From Jaapia argillacea MUCL 33604 (lineage: Eukaryota > Basidiomycota > Agaricomycetes > Jaapiales > Jaapiaceae), in NCBI GenBank assembly GCA_000697665.1, contig KL197715.1:775424-839423 (forward strand): a DNA stretch of 64,000 bases, read 5' to 3'. The stretch's first letter is position 1. Each line of letters begins with the position of its first letter. The notes below the pieces were generated by a model, which ran no database searches, was not told the origin of the DNA, and saw only the letters and a list, made by a program, of their open reading frames with translations. This document shows, piece by piece, positions 31,167-44,000 of the stretch. The position numbers were made by a program, and so were the translations under genes.

Positions 31167-31832
31167 GTGGGAGATGAAGGTGAGTAGTGTTCCTTTGCAT
31201 CTTGTAAGGGTGTGGCTCACATTCATAAAGACCAGGGGTAACGAGTAGCCACGGACTTCATCGCACCGTTATGCAGTTATTCGGTGGTTATTTGGGCTGT
31301 TTCTATAGTATGGACTTGAGTGGTATTTGAGTAGTGTAGAAATCACTACCGTGGACATTTGAAGGGAAACTTGAAAGGGCGTGAAAGCTAGTCAACGATT
31401 CAGGGTTGAAGTTCGTATCGAGGGGCTGTAATCCGTTTGGCGTCGAAGACTAGGAGGTACATACTTACACCATTGACACTCCTACGACTGTTGAACTCTG
31501 CCGAACTCCGTCAAGCTCTGCGGAGATCTTGATAAACTCCTGGATATATCAGCAGAAGATGGACAGTTCACCCTATTTGTGCTGGCAACCCCCTGACGCG
31601 ACAATGATGGAGACTCGATGATGGCTACATAGTCGCGGCAGTCAGACTCGGAGTCCTACGGAACGTTGCGGGAAGGTGAAATACATGCTGCAACATTATG
31701 AGTAAACAGCCAGCACATCATCATTATACAGGGTACATGGTGTCCATACATTCATTCCAGATAATAGAGCAAGTAAACACGGGGTAAAATACGCAAGCCA
31801 AGCGTGTAGTGAATCGGAGGACGTCTTGTCTG
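31167..31832. other. intergenic
   Basis: No gene recognised; holds the 3' flanks of the convergent cerato-platanin 2 and DUF7330-like gene A. Confidence 0.5.
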
Positions 31833-32781
31833 CTAATTCTTGTCAGGCACAGGAGGCCCTTCGGAACTGGCGCTGACGGGTGTTGTCGCTTCCTTACCCG
31901 CCCATCCGCACCACTTATTGAACCAAGTAGGACCCCTCGAATCCACCTCCGGTTCTTCGTCGACAAAAGAAATCTTAACGGACCCATGTGAAGTCTCCGC
32001 GTGAACCTCGTCGCCAACCCACGCATCCGGATCTGCACTCCACCCACTTTCCTCATAATCGCCCAGGAAACCGAACCGTTTGTTGTTGACTTCTGAAAAG
32101 ACGATGAGATGTTTGAGGACTTGTTTGGAGAATGTTACAGAGCCGAAGTTGGATGAAGCGGTTATTGGTCCTCGGAAGGTCTTTGGAAGGAATAACTTCA
32201 CAGATCCTGCATGTGTCTTACACACGAGACTGATGGGGTATGGGGAGGAGTTGTGCTGGGGAGAGGGTAAGAACGATCGGCATTACTTACATGAGTAGTA
32301 AGACACTTACTACATTGACTGAACACGAGCCATTTTGTGAGACCACCTCAATGGTAGTTCGTTTGACTGGCTGCGAGGCGTTTCGAGACGCAGAACCGAC
32401 GATCCATAAATCGGCACCAATACTACTGTGAGCAGAGCCTAGCTTCACATTCTTTCTCGTCTCTCCTTCCTCAAGAGGGGGGAGAATTGCTTCTGGAATT
32501 CGGAGGGTGGGATCAATGGCGTAGGTGGCCTTGATACTCGAGTGGGTCCTCGTAACATAGAGGAAGTTTGTCGGTTTGATGTCGGGAGGGCCTGTTGTCA
32601 AACTCGTCAAGGATGAAGTACTTTGCGACGGAGGACTGTACGCCGGGGGATGCTCTGTATCTGGCTCCTCTGGCTACAACGAAATAATGGTTTAGAGCCC
32701 AAGCTGTCAGCTCTCTCTCTTGACCCCGATAAGGATAGATCTGACCAGCGGGATCTCTTGCTTGTTCTCTGGGATAATCAT
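31833..32781 (-). CDS. DUF7330-like protein A (tandem paralogue)
   Basis: Three exons, 32746-32781, 32311-32673 and 31833-32255, in phase, 273 residues. After a short Pro/Ser-rich N terminus it reads KPTNFLYVTRTHSSIKATY, IDPTLRIPEAILPPLEEGE, then beta-rich repeats of the type hydrophobic-x-SxxGSV: NGSCSVNV, HAGSVKLFLP, NFGSVTFS and HGSVKISFVDEE. Toward the end FSEVNNKRFGFLGDYEESGW precedes a VGDEVHAE motif. I recognise this from memory as the DUF7330 type, common in basidiomycetes and of unknown function. There is no signal peptide or membrane segment. The gene lies 391 bp downstream of its paralogue, same strand, with the same intron positions. Confidence 0.8.
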
Positions 32782-33172
32782 GGTACAGATGACTACAGAT
32801 GACGAGGGGTGATGGAGGACCACTATGGTAGGTTGAAGAAACAAGGTTGATAAATCTGGGCCAAATAATCTCACCGATACGGCAGCAGCGCAGCTCCCTC
32901 CTAGTCACAGTGCTGGGTCTGCGGAACGGCGGCACGCAGCGCGCAGAAACATAGAGATCTCGACATTCTGCCATCGCAATCAGACCAAATTCTTTGTTTT
33001 CTTGCAGATACTCAATCCTGGTACTGACGAAATTTTTCGCTAACTGTGGACCATGGACAAACCAACAAAGTTACACTATGATAATCGATCATCAGTTCGT
33101 TCACCCCATCACTACATTGTGCCAGCCAGAAACCTCCCCGAAGCGATGAATTGCTGGTGCTAGACACACCCG
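32782..33172. other. intergenic between the two DUF7330-like genes
   Basis: 391 bp holding the 3' flank of gene B and the promoter of gene A; no other feature seen. Confidence 0.5.
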
Positions 33173-34146
33173 CTAATCCTTCCCGGCCGCAACTGTCTCT
33201 CCAGAGCCAGCGATCGGCACCGATGCATCGTGTGTCATCCAATCAAACCATCGACTGAGCCACCCTCGAGAGTCCACGTCAGGCTCCTCATCCACAAATG
33301 ACACCTTGACAGATCCGTATGACGACTCTACATGAACCTCATCTCCAACCCAGGCATCGGGATTCTCACCCCATCCACTCTGCTCATAATCTCCGACAAA
33401 ACAAAATCGTTTGTTATTGACTTCCGAGAAAACAATAAGTTGTCGGGAGACTGCTTTGGAGAACGTTACGGAGCCGTAATCAGACAAAGCAGTCAGCGGG
33501 CCTTGAAAGTTCTGAGGTAAAAGTATCTTGATGGATCCGGTATGTGATTTGCATTCGAGGTGGAAAGGATACGGTGATGAATTGTGCTGCGAATAGAAAT
33601 AAGCTCGTCGGACGATGATCAGCCTCGCGAGGAACGCACCAATTTGACCGAGCAATAGCCATTCTTCGATGTCACCTCAATGGTGGTACGCTTCACTAGT
33701 GACGAAGTATTACTACTGCTCGTGGGTGCCTCTGAGCCGACGATCCACAAATCGGCATAGATGGCATTATGTGTTGACCCAAGCTTAACGTTCTTCCTCA
33801 TCTCTCCTTCTTCAAGGGGGGGCAAGATCGCTTCTGGGATGCGAAGGTTGGGATCAATGACATAACTGTCTTTGATGCTCGAGTTGGTCCTTGTAATGTA
33901 GAGAAAGTTGGTGGGTTTAATGTATTCGGGAGGTACGGTCGGTGACCTGACAGGTGCCGAGGAGGAAGCGACTTGGCTTTGTGGGGGAGTATACGCTGGC
34001 GGAAGCTCGGCATTACTGGGACTGGCGGTGGCAACCGAGTGCTCAGCCTAAGAGTGAAGGTGGGTATGTTCCAACTTAGCCCCGCATCAGTTACCTAGGA
34101 TATGAATCAAACGCACCAGTGGGATATCCTGAGGTTTAATGGTCAT
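33173..34146 (-). CDS. DUF7330-like protein B (tandem paralogue)
   Basis: Three exons, 34117-34146, 33640-34047 and 33173-33586, in phase, 283 residues. Alignable with paralogue A throughout: the first exon MTIKPQDIPL parallels a 12-codon exon there, then KPTNFLYITRTNSSIK, IDPNLRIPEAILPPLEEGE, NGYCSVKL, HTGSIKILLP, YGSVTFSKAV and YGSVKVSFVDEE. Differences cluster in the N-terminal Pro/Ser linker and the C-terminal tail, so the core is under constraint. Function unknown. Its start is 328 bp from the divergent F-box-like gene. Confidence 0.8.
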
Positions 34147-34474
34147 TGTTCAACAAGGCGAGTACGAGATAAGAGGGATACCGATAGACACTGCGTTAAA
34201 TAAGAGACACATACTGGCGATGTAGCGGCGGTGCAGTACTTCTCACGTTGGCAAAGCGGCGCAGTAACGATCGAAGAAGGCCAGCCTCAGGCTTGGGCAG
34301 AACATATTGACTCCAACATCCTGACAAGTCAACACGATAAGCAATAGTCTCCCACACCCATCTTGACCACCCCCCAAACTGACAAGGTGACTTTGAGGTT
34401 TTCTCCGCCGTCAAGTTATCTACCTCTATGCAGTGGCTATAGTAATCGAAGGTCGTCAGATAGACTCATTACAG
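34147..34474. other. divergent promoter region
   Basis: 328 bp between the starts of DUF7330-like gene B (minus) and the F-box-like gene (plus); no clear TATA box seen. Confidence 0.45.
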
Positions 34475-35654
34475 ATGGCTTCAGAGCCACACCAGGCCAA
34501 TTCACCTTCAATCCCAGTGGAGACTTTTATCCTCATCTTTGAATTCATCCCCCTACCCGAGCATCTCAGTAATCTTTGCCTCGTTTCTCGCCTCTTCTAC
34601 CAAGAAGCCTCCCGCATTCTATACCGTTCTATCCAACTTCTCCCTAGGAACTCGGACGAGATACACCCCCTTATCCCCTTCCACGACACTCTAATCACCT
34701 CCCCCAATCTCGGGACACTGGTGCAAAGTTTCATGATAAACGTGAACCCTGTCCCTCGATACGATCTACTATCCTCCGTTCTCCGATCGCTACCTAACCT
34801 TCGCCAACTGCGGATTCACGGGAGTCATGACAATGGCAAACTACCTTCAGATATGTTCGACGGATGCACATTTCATCTCGACCTCTTCCACAGCACTCAT
34901 ATACGTTTTCGGGAGATAAATCAACTTCTTTCTATGCAACCAGACATTAGTGATTGGTCTCATTGGTTGCACAACTACGACATCGATCCCATTCCTGACC
35001 ACATCCTCCCGAATCTCCACACTATGAACATCCCTGCTCTCCTCCTCCCAGCTTTCGTCAATCCACGACCAATTCGACGGCTTAAGTTATTGTTTATCTA
35101 CACTACAGGCCGCCAAGAGCTCACGATATGCCAGACTTTAGCGTCTTTCAACAATGCTCTAACGAGTCTCAGCGTGTATCGCCCTGATTCCTTTGCGACA
35201 CTGCGTCGTTTGAACATGGCTCACCTTATACAATCTATCGCGGAAGCCTTGCCAGACCTCCAGCACCTCGACTTTGTTGACATGGATGACTGCGGGGTAC
35301 GTCCAACAATCTCCCTGTCTTGGGAGAATGCTTATACAATTGCCTACGAAGCTCGAGAAAGATGGAGTAAGGAATCTCGCCCTCATTTCGGGCGCTTTGG
35401 CGGGATTCAAGTCCCTTCGTACCCTCCTCATCGATCCGAAGGTCCTTCTATTAGGGCGCACCCAACTTTTCCAGAAAACCCTTCCTCACCTCGCCGACAC
35501 GATCATGTCGACTTGCCCATCCCTCGAAGTCATCGCATTCCCCGTCGTCCATAAGATTAAGGAAATCATCTCGTATTCAAAGACTTCACAAGGGGCTGCG
35601 AGGGATTATCGACCCCCTCCCTTCTTGCATTCCGAGTCCTGGCGAAATTTCTGA
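34475..35654 (+). CDS. F-box-like domain protein
   Basis: Two exons, 34475-35296 and 35352-35654, phase 0 with a 55-nt intron (GTACGT...GAAG), 374 residues. The N terminus reads SIPVETFILIFEFIPLPEHLSNLCLVSRLFYQEA, an F-box-like motif, followed by ILYRSIQL and leucine-rich segments (LVQSFMIN, LRSLPNLRQLRIHG, ALTSLSVYR, LPDLQHLDFVD, SLRTLLIDPKV). Belongs to the broad fungal F-box/LRR class acting as SCF receptors, but is not close to the 5-23 kb cluster. I start at ATG 34475 because the preceding in-frame codons (from 34433) contain no ATG. Without splicing, the frame runs on to give a Pro/Arg-rich tail that breaks the leucine pattern, which supports the intron. Confidence 0.78.
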
Positions 35655-36348
35655 AGATTGCCTTGTAGATTGGGGTCCACTCGTGCGTGATGGGATCTTA
35701 TTTTTGTCACCAAGGTTGGATTCTGACCCTAACATGTGGGCCTCGTTTAGAGGTAGCAACACCCGTTCCTGGCTCAAATTGGCTCAAATTCGGAGAAGAT
35801 AGGCGTTGTAGGACGGGTTGTGAACACCGTGTGTTTTCATCGCCGTCGAGGGATCCAGCGCATGGTCAAAGCCTTGAACGAGGACCTTCTAGGCACGATG
35901 TTAGGCGGACGGGTGTGAACACTTCGCCCAACTCGGGTGCAATAGGCAGGGATCCGCGTGGGTGAAGTGCTGCAGCTGGAGTTCAGCCCCACAGATATTT
36001 TGGGGTTGGTTCAAGTATCGGCATTCCTGATGCCAAAATCAAGGGGAGGACAGATATGTATCTATGGTCAATATGGTCGTGTTCATGATCATGAGCTGTA
36101 CGGCGAGGTACGATACAATGCGATAAACATAGAAGAAAAACCTGCAAAAACGTACAGAGAGTTAGACCCAGTAGAAAACGTGATAAATAGGTGCGACACA
36201 ACAAATCAATGCATCGAATGGAATGCATGAGCAAAGGAAAGTGAATGCAAAGTAGCCGTATTCCCTCCGCCCCTCAGAATATCGTGATAACCAATGTATA
36301 ACCCCAAACAACCCCAACTAGGATGAAGATATTCCCAAGCCCCTAATA
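35655..36348. other. intergenic between convergent genes
   Basis: No gene recognised. A duplicated GGCTCAAATT run near 35775-35795 is minor. Confidence 0.5.
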
Positions 36349-37172
36349 CTAATCATCGTCTAAATGCTCCTTGAACTTGGTACCGCCTTCGAATGTCCGC
36401 ACGGGACTTATGGGGCCGTGTTCTGATTGGAAACTCTCGTTACTGCTGGGTGGGGATGACGAACGATCACCGGTCGTCGAGAATGAGGGGTAGTGAGTCA
36501 TGGGGACTGGTGGTCGTATAGGGGATGGTGCAGCCAATTCGACGGTGGAAGTCGATGAGTCTGAAGGTGCGGGGATATGTCGTGAGCCACTCGATGATGA
36601 TGAACGAGCGTTGGATGCTGGAAGCCCTCTCTCCATGTCTATAATGTCTCTCGATGCCTTCTGCGCTTTCCGACTACTTCTCGTCCGACTCTCATCTCCC
36701 GAGTCTGACTCCCATTCGTCACCTGAGCCTGTCTGTACCCAACCCTGACCACGTTTCGTCAACCCTACAGGGGAGTGCGTGTCACCCTCGCTGCGGCCCC
36801 GACCAAAGAGGCCAGCGAGTTTTTCTTTGAATGAGTGCATACTAGGTGCACTGAAGTGTCGCTGATGATAGGAGCGTTGTCGGCTACGAAGAGCACGATC
36901 TTGTGGTGTGGGGGTGTGGTAGTAGAGGAGGTAGAAGACGGCGGCGCAGCAAACGACGATGATAACGCACAAGCCCACGATGAGACCAATGAAACCTGGG
37001 GAAGGTAGGGATCAAGAGGGGGAGGTATTAGTAGTGTTCCACGGCCTGTCAAAAAATCGCGATACGAAAGATGGGGTCGAAACGGGGGTGATTAAGAAGT
37101 CGCACCTCCTTCGGAGCCATCAATTTTAGGCACCTGACGGGATCGGTGATTCGGCTGAGCAGACATTTCCAT
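36349..37172 (-). CDS. single-pass membrane protein with disordered cytosolic tail
   Basis: Two exons, 37106-37172 and 36349-36995, with a 110-nt intron, 237 residues. The short N terminus (MEMSAQPNHRSRQVPKID) leads across the splice site into a membrane segment, FIGLIVGLCVIIVVCCAAVFYLLYY. A basic region (RALRSRQRSYHQR) follows, then a tail rich in Ser/Pro with acidic and basic patches and several SP/TP sites. A basic stretch after the membrane segment fits an N-out/C-in protein. No domain recognised; fungal proteins of this layout are mostly unnamed. The splice gives the full hydrophobic segment; starting at the internal MGLCV would shorten it. Confidence 0.72.
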
Positions 37173-40024
37173 AAAGGTGATACTCTTGTGGGATAGCAGG
37201 TCGTAAGACACTCTCGGCCAAGGTTTAAGTGTCAGGACAACAAGGGGATTGGCAGCTGATTTGAAACGTTATGCTGCGTTGACCTGTGAAGGATCGACAA
37301 GGGACAAGGTGGGAGTCCTTGGATGCTCCGGCGCAGAGCTGCAGCGTCATGTGGGTGGCGTGGCATAGGGGAGTTACTCGATCCGAAGCCGGAAGCAAAG
37401 CCGTTATTCGAGAGTCGCCTAGCGTCCCAAGGATAGTTTCCACTTGCTCCATCCTCTTGGGGATCAACACTGGATGATGCGTATCGTTCCGTATCATAAG
37501 AATGGATATGCGACAACACTCTGGATATTGGCGCAGTGTCGAAAGCTGGATCCCTGCAAAGCCTGGATCCCTCGCGTATTTCAGTTGTGTATCCTTGTTG
37601 ATAACTATCCATTTTCGCCATTCAACGCTCGGCAAGCGCAGCGCCACAATTTTCTCGGATCCTGCTCTCGCTTCCGTCCTTCTGCATTATGTATCACCTT
37701 ACTCTCTCGGCTGCTGAAGGACAAATCCGCTGGTGCTTTCATTTCTTCTCGGTGAGCAATGGAAGTTTTACAGTAACGTTTTACGGTCCCGGAGGAAGTT
37801 TTTCGGGCTTCGTGGCAGTCATGTGAGGACGTAACCCGGCCAGCGAACACCTGAGAGTGGACGACTCACGCCTCCACTACACAGAACTGTTCCGACGTTC
37901 AGAAGGATAGGGAAAGTACGAAAGGTCTAGTGACTATGGTGGAGCAGTGGTGCTACCCCTGATACAAGCGAAGTCGAATAGGTGTGTTGCTCCCCACACC
38001 ACAATATCTATGTCGGCCACAATCTGGACACACCGACAAGTTAAATCGGACAGCCTATCAGTTCTCTTCTCGCAAATTCGACATTAAATCGAGTCTATCT
38101 ATACTCACCTATCGTGTCTGCGAACAAAAATAGCAGATACGGAGAATAACGCTGACGTCGATTTTTCGGTCCTGTTGACAAAATACGAGGAGATACGGAT
38201 TCTGCTGTGCGAACTGCCTTGGCCTTGGCATTAGAACCACTTGAGATGGAGACTTCAGGACGAAATAGCCAGGCTGAGAGCCCTAACAACCCTAAAATGT
38301 TGAATATGGACAGCAGGTAAACCCAAAGATCTCAGTCCTGTAACTTCGGGAATTCAAGCTCTCAAACATAGAACGAAGGGAAGGCCAGTTTGGACTAGAC
38401 TGAGGTCGGAGCGATGATATCGCCTGCGTAAACGGTGACGTTTCGGACAAAGTTGTCTTGGAACGTGTTCCGGTGGGCGTTTCGATCCCTCTTCCGGCGT
38501 AATTGCACAGTTAGCTGCAAGAATACCCAAGTCGAAGATAGAGAGGTGCAGCCCAACATAGGACAGTGCAGGTGGCAGAATCCGTACGGGCCCGAGAGGT
38601 CCGGCAAGCGAATCGGTATGCCGAGGAATTAGCAGGGCTGAGGGTTCGAAAGCAGGAAGTGTGGGTGGTCTCTTGGAATATCTCCAAATCTGCGGCCTAA
38701 GGCTGTAGGGCGGTTAACGTGAGGAACAGGGAGTCCAAATGGCGACGACGGCATGACAAGATAAATTGTGAGAGATTTCGTTGTACTCAGGAAATGGGTC
38801 CAAGGGGCCATTGTGTGCAGTTGACGACAAGGGGTGGCAACGCTCTGTCAAGCGCGTTATGACATTCCGCACCAGACCAGTGTTGTAGGTTTCAGCGGAG
38901 CGCCATCACTAGCTCAATATGCCCCAGGCGAAGTTCGGAAGAGATGGAGGCCAAGGGGCCTAGCCGTGGATCCTGCCATGGAGAACTCGAAAATCGTGAG
39001 TTCAGATGATTGTGGCCCGAAAGCGAGTCCAACTCACAATGCAAGGCGACATTCTCCATTGTGGGTGGATATCATGATGGCCATCGCCGTTGTGGGGGAC
39101 GGAGGTTAGCGGCGTTGTACGGCATCAAACGATGCATGTGATCACGACGATGTGTAATTAACAAACGCGCTAATCCTTCTTGACCGTCAACGTTCACCAT
39201 TGTTTTTTATGTTTTGACAAGCAACTGCTTGTGCTTACCGCGTTTTTGACCTCGACTGCTTGAATTCGTGCAAGAACACCACCATTTCACCCAACTCCAT
39301 TTGCCATAAGAACTGTTCCAAGGTGCCTAGCTGACTCCCGAATGTCACGATACTTACCATCGAGACGATGGTATTCCTGGGATAAAGCTTGAGTTTCGTC
39401 CTCTTCTCCGTAACCGATAGGCGGTGCGTGGTTCTAATCCATGGTAGCGATATGCCTTATATCCCGTTTTCTCTTCACATCAGCTGCAGCGCGCCTTTTT
39501 CGCCATAGACTGTACCAATGTTATCGACTAAATAGATTCTACCCCACACCGACCTGTGCTCCACGACCTTGATCCGTGCGTCGATCACGAAGACCACTTT
39601 TGCCCCTTTACCGCTGAAGGTAATACTGTCCCAAACCACTGACAATACCAAAAGTGGTATGTTGCATCTATGAATGCCGAACCAATTTTATCGCTCATGT
39701 TATCGTTCGTCGACTTTTGCATAGTGAGCGACATACGCCTATAAGATTGGCTTTTGACTTGCGGCACAGTCTATCACTCCCATGCCATAATCGCAGAGCG
39801 GCGTCGAGACCCATCATAACCGTTTCGGGCTGTGTTCGTGTCGATCTCGTTCGTGTCGTCTTCTGTGGAGTACACTTCGCTGATTTCAACAGGGGTGTTG
39901 GAGCATCCGAGCGCCCAGATTCATCGACAGCGTTTATTGTAGGTGCGTCTCGTCTACCCAGATTTGCGGTTCGTCTACGATCCACATCGATGCATTCTAA
40001 TATCGGTAAACTTTCCCTGGGTGC

Positions 40025-40429
40025 TGAAAGATGACTTCGGACATCTTTGAGGACCAGGTAAAGTTTACCTGTTCCCTCCTCAAGGAGAGGGCTCGAATTT
40101 TACACATTGTCCCTTCATCGCGAGTTTACGTCTCCCGTCTCCAGATCGCCGCTATCCAGATACCGTGTCCGTTCCGAAGGGCAGCATGATCCGTTGCGAT
40201 TGTGCAATGGATCTTCCATATGCTGCGGACCGATTCCGAGGTATTGCAGACCGCCTTCCGTTTGACGTGGAAGCTCTATGGTGGGTTTCGGGACGCGGCC
40301 GCTATCTCCCTTTCAACTCGAACTGGCGAGTTCCATTGCAGCACGTTCCTTGCCACCATCCACAAGCTCAAGATATCGGGTGAATCTCAAGCTGCCGAGA
40401 AACTCAGTAACTATCTTTGTCGCTTGTAG
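40025..40429 (+). pseudogene. unassigned coding-like fragment with frame break
   Basis: From about ATG 40031 the frame reads MTSDIFEDQVKFTCSLLKER and goes on to about 40185, where it meets a stop. Another frame, open from about 40195 to the stop at 40427-40429, reads QWIFHMLRTDSEVLQTAF, LTWKLYGGFRDAAAIS and ESQAAEKLSNYLCRL. Both have normal amino-acid composition and adjoin, as if one gene carried a small indel. No domain recognised; could also be a spliced gene whose introns I could not place. Confidence 0.25.
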
Positions 40430-40952
40430 GTATTCACTTCTCCTTTCACCTCGGAAGCTGATCTGGGAATATGAATGCCCAAGATTCACCGCCTTCCGCG
40501 GAAGAACTAGGACGGTTCCTTGGTCCTTCCGATGCTCATCGTCATCCATTCCTTTCAAGTTGCGAGTCCAACGAACCGCTGTAGATCCATGGCTAGGTGA
40601 ATCGCTGTTCCGTCCTCGACAAATGGAGGCCTCGAGGCTGGTCTCGTTCGACCACAATTTAGACCAGAGGGGCAAATCGGCCTTTGCCGGTCGGAGTTTT
40701 GATTGCCACATGGCGAGCCACTTCGATATCGCCGTGGCACTTGAAGCGAGACCCACTGAGGTGTTTTGGCTGTTCGCTCACTTGAATGCACAATCGCGAA
40801 GTTTCATCTATCGGTATCCAATCAAGAAGCGCATGTGTTTACATTGGAGGATAGGCCCCCTTTTCCAGCTATCCGACTGAACGAATTTTTTGTTTTGCCC
40901 TATTTTTGGTGGAGACGTCAAATTATGCGAGCTCCGACTGTCGACGATGCAA

Positions 40953-40959
40953 TATAAAG
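40953..40959 (+). promoter_or_regulatory. TATA box of the P-type ATPase gene
   Basis: TATAAAG lies 91 bp before the ATG at 41044. Confidence 0.5.
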
Positions 40960-41043
40960 TCCTTTTGCACCAGGCCTAACCGATCATTCTGAAAACCGTC
41001 TTCCCCTTTCTTTCTCTCTCTGGCCACCAAAACGCGGACTAGC

Positions 41044-44000
41044 ATGTCGGACACCGTCCAGCCTGACGATGCGACGCTCCCTCGTCACGAGTCTGCGCCC
41101 ACGCACGTAGCTTTTCCCGAAGCCCCTCAGGATGTCAACGAAGAGAAACGTCTTGGGCAGATGAGGCCCAAGGGAGTGGAAATGAAAAGGGAGATGACGA
41201 AGGAGGATATCGAGCTCGCCGCGGCTGGTTATGATCACCTCGATGAGGAGAAAAAGGCGACGGACGGTGCCAAAGTCGAGAACGTTGATATCGTGGAACA
41301 TGAGTATACGTTCGAGGAGCTGGGTTCTAAGCTCCATACCACGATCGACACCAAGGATCCTGCGTCCACTCATGGCTTGACTACTCAGGAAGCTCAGGAG
41401 CGGTTGGCTCGAGACGGATACAACATCTTGACTCCTCCCAAGAAGAAGTCTGCTTTCCAAAAGGTTCGCTTCGTTGCTCGCATGATGAATGTCGGATTTA
41501 CACCGGCCTCTTGTAGTATATGGATTGTTTACTCACGATGTTCAACATCCTTCTGATCATCGCCGGTATTTTGGAGTACGTCCTTCTTGGTGTTGATTAC
41601 AAGGTATGTCGTGTGACCATGATTCCAACTCACACGAGTTGGCTTATACGATATTCGTCAGGACAACTTCCAAAATACATACCTCGGTGGAATCTTGATT
41701 GCCGTCGCTTTCCTCAATGCTTTCATCGAGTTCTATCAGTTGCAAAAATCCGAAGCAATTTTGGCTTCGTTTTTGGCCATGATTCCCCCATCTTGCCGTG
41801 TCGTCCGGGACGGCACTCTGACGTCTATCCCGGCGGCTGAACTTGTCAAGGGTGATATCGTTCTTCTCGTAAGTTTACCACACGCATCACTTTCGTAAAG
41901 GTTATCTGAGATTTCGCGGCGATTTAGCGCACTGGCGATAAGACACCGGCAGATTTGATTCTATTTGGAGCGACAGACTTGAGGGTCGATAACAGTAACT
42001 TGACCGGTGAATCTGAGCCTCAAGAGCGAAAACCTCTCCCCGCTGGATCGAAGGTTCGACCCGTAGAGGCTGAGAATCTTGTACGTGATATGCAAACGTC
42101 GTAAGTTATTCGTCCCTGATTGTAGCGCCAGGTGTTCAACTCGACGTTGGTGGTTAATGGTGAAGGATGGGGAGGTAAGTGCTCTGGCATTGATTCTTTC
42201 AGTGGTCGTTGATGAATACGTCATGATATAGTCGTCGTCCGGACTGGAGACCATACATTCATTGGTAAGTCCAATCAGTCCAATGAACCCAAACTTCGCC
42301 CTTATGCTTGAAGTTCCCAGGTCAAATTGCCTCCCTCACTGGCGGTGAATCCGGAAACCAGAGCCCTCTCGGAGTGGAAATGTAAGTGCCAAACTCACCT
42401 ACTTCCTACCAGTGACATCCTCATATCATCTGCTTAGTGGCCGCTTTGTCATGTTGATCTCGACCATTGCAATTGTCTTCGCGATCGTGTTCTTCATCGT
42501 CGGTATTACCACGGCTTACAAGGGAAAGAAAGTGACATCAGTTGTCACATTCGCCGTATCCATCCTGGTCGCTTTCGTCCCCGAGGGTCTTCCTTCTGTC
42601 GTCACACTTTTGTAAGTAGACCTCGCTTTCCCTTTCCTTTTCGGATTCACTAAGCGCTTGGCCTCATCACAGGTTGTCCATTGCTGCGAAGCGTATGGCT
42701 GCTCAAAATGTCCTTGTGAAGGATCTCCAGGGCGTGGAAACTCTTGGTATGTCCACCGCTGTTGTCCTATAATATCTGTGCTAATTAGTCCATTGCCCAC
42801 AGGCTCGGTACATCAGATTTACCACTTGCTCGTTTACATTCTCTTAAGTTGGGTTTATTGTAGCTCACTCTCCTGGCCACCGACAAGACCGGAACTCTTA
42901 CCCGAAATCAAATGACCGTCACGAACCTTTGGAGCGGAGAGCGCATGTACTCAGCCTTCCAGGTTGGTTTTCACTATAGTCCAACTATTCGTCGCTGAAT
43001 CCACCTTTCCTAGTCTAACAATGATGAACAAGATGTTGAGTCGTTCAACATCGACAAGGGCGGCATGCGAGAACTCGTTGATGTCGCTGCTCTCAACTCA
43101 CGCATCAAGTTTGATCGTACTGACGTCCCCTTCGATAAACGTGCAATTCTTGGTGATGCTACTGAGACGGGACTCATTCGATTCGCTGGGCGTTACGTTG
43201 GTGATTTCGACGCGCATGTCAAGGGACACCCTAAAGTCTTCGAGGTACCTTTCAACTCCCAAAACAAATGGGCTTTGGTCATTGTACGTCCTTCAACTAC
43301 CGTGTCCTGAGATTTCCAACTCAAATTGTATTGTAGCTCAACAAGCCCCATGCCAACGGCTCTTTGACCCTATATATCAAAGGAGCCCCAGAGCGTGTGC
43401 TGGGAAAATGCACGACCTATCTCAAAGATGGCCAAATGTTACCCATTACGGACGAGTTCAAAAGGGAGTACGACTCATCTTATGACGTGGGTGACGTTCG
43501 TGGAATGTTGCTCAATACCATCTGACACTTGTTCTTCTAGTACATGGCATCCCGCGGACACCGTGTTATTGCTTGTGCTCAGTTGCTTCTTCCAGCGGAC
43601 CAATACTCCGTTGACCACGTCTTCTCGAAGAACGACGGTCTTTACCCCGAAACCGATTATTGTTTCGTTGGTCTTGTTTCTCTTGAGGATCCTCCTAAAC
43701 ATGGTGTGCGTGAAGCAATCGGCACTCTCCGTCTCGCCGGCATCAAGGTGATGATGGTTACAGGTAAGATCACGTTCGCGTCCAGCTGCATTACTTGCTC
43801 ATCTTCCGTCCAGGTGATCATCCTAAGACCGCCGAAGCCATTGCCCGCAAGATTAACCTCATTCTCGGTGACACTCGAGAGTCTCTGAGTGTGAAGACAG
43901 GCCGACCAATCGAGGATATCTATGAGGATGAAGTGAGCGCCGTTGTTGTACACGGCGACGACATCGACGGTTTGCAAGGGTGGCAATGGGATCAAAGTGA

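Larger units (their letters stand above)
37173..41043. other. long gene-poor stretch
   Basis: Almost 3.9 kb with no gene I can name. Coding-like pieces exist: 37225-37647 minus begins with a plausible MALRLPSVEWRKWIVINKD but has no family, and about 40040-40430 plus reads as fragments shifted between two frames. They may be decayed genes. The right end is the promoter of the ATPase gene. Confidence 0.45.

Noticed and set aside
42808-42915. Open reading from 42803 on through the next intron (ending near 42915)
   Set aside because: It gives a non-conserved tail and a stop right before the catalytic DKTGTLT, while the 5-nt exon model restores the family sequence.
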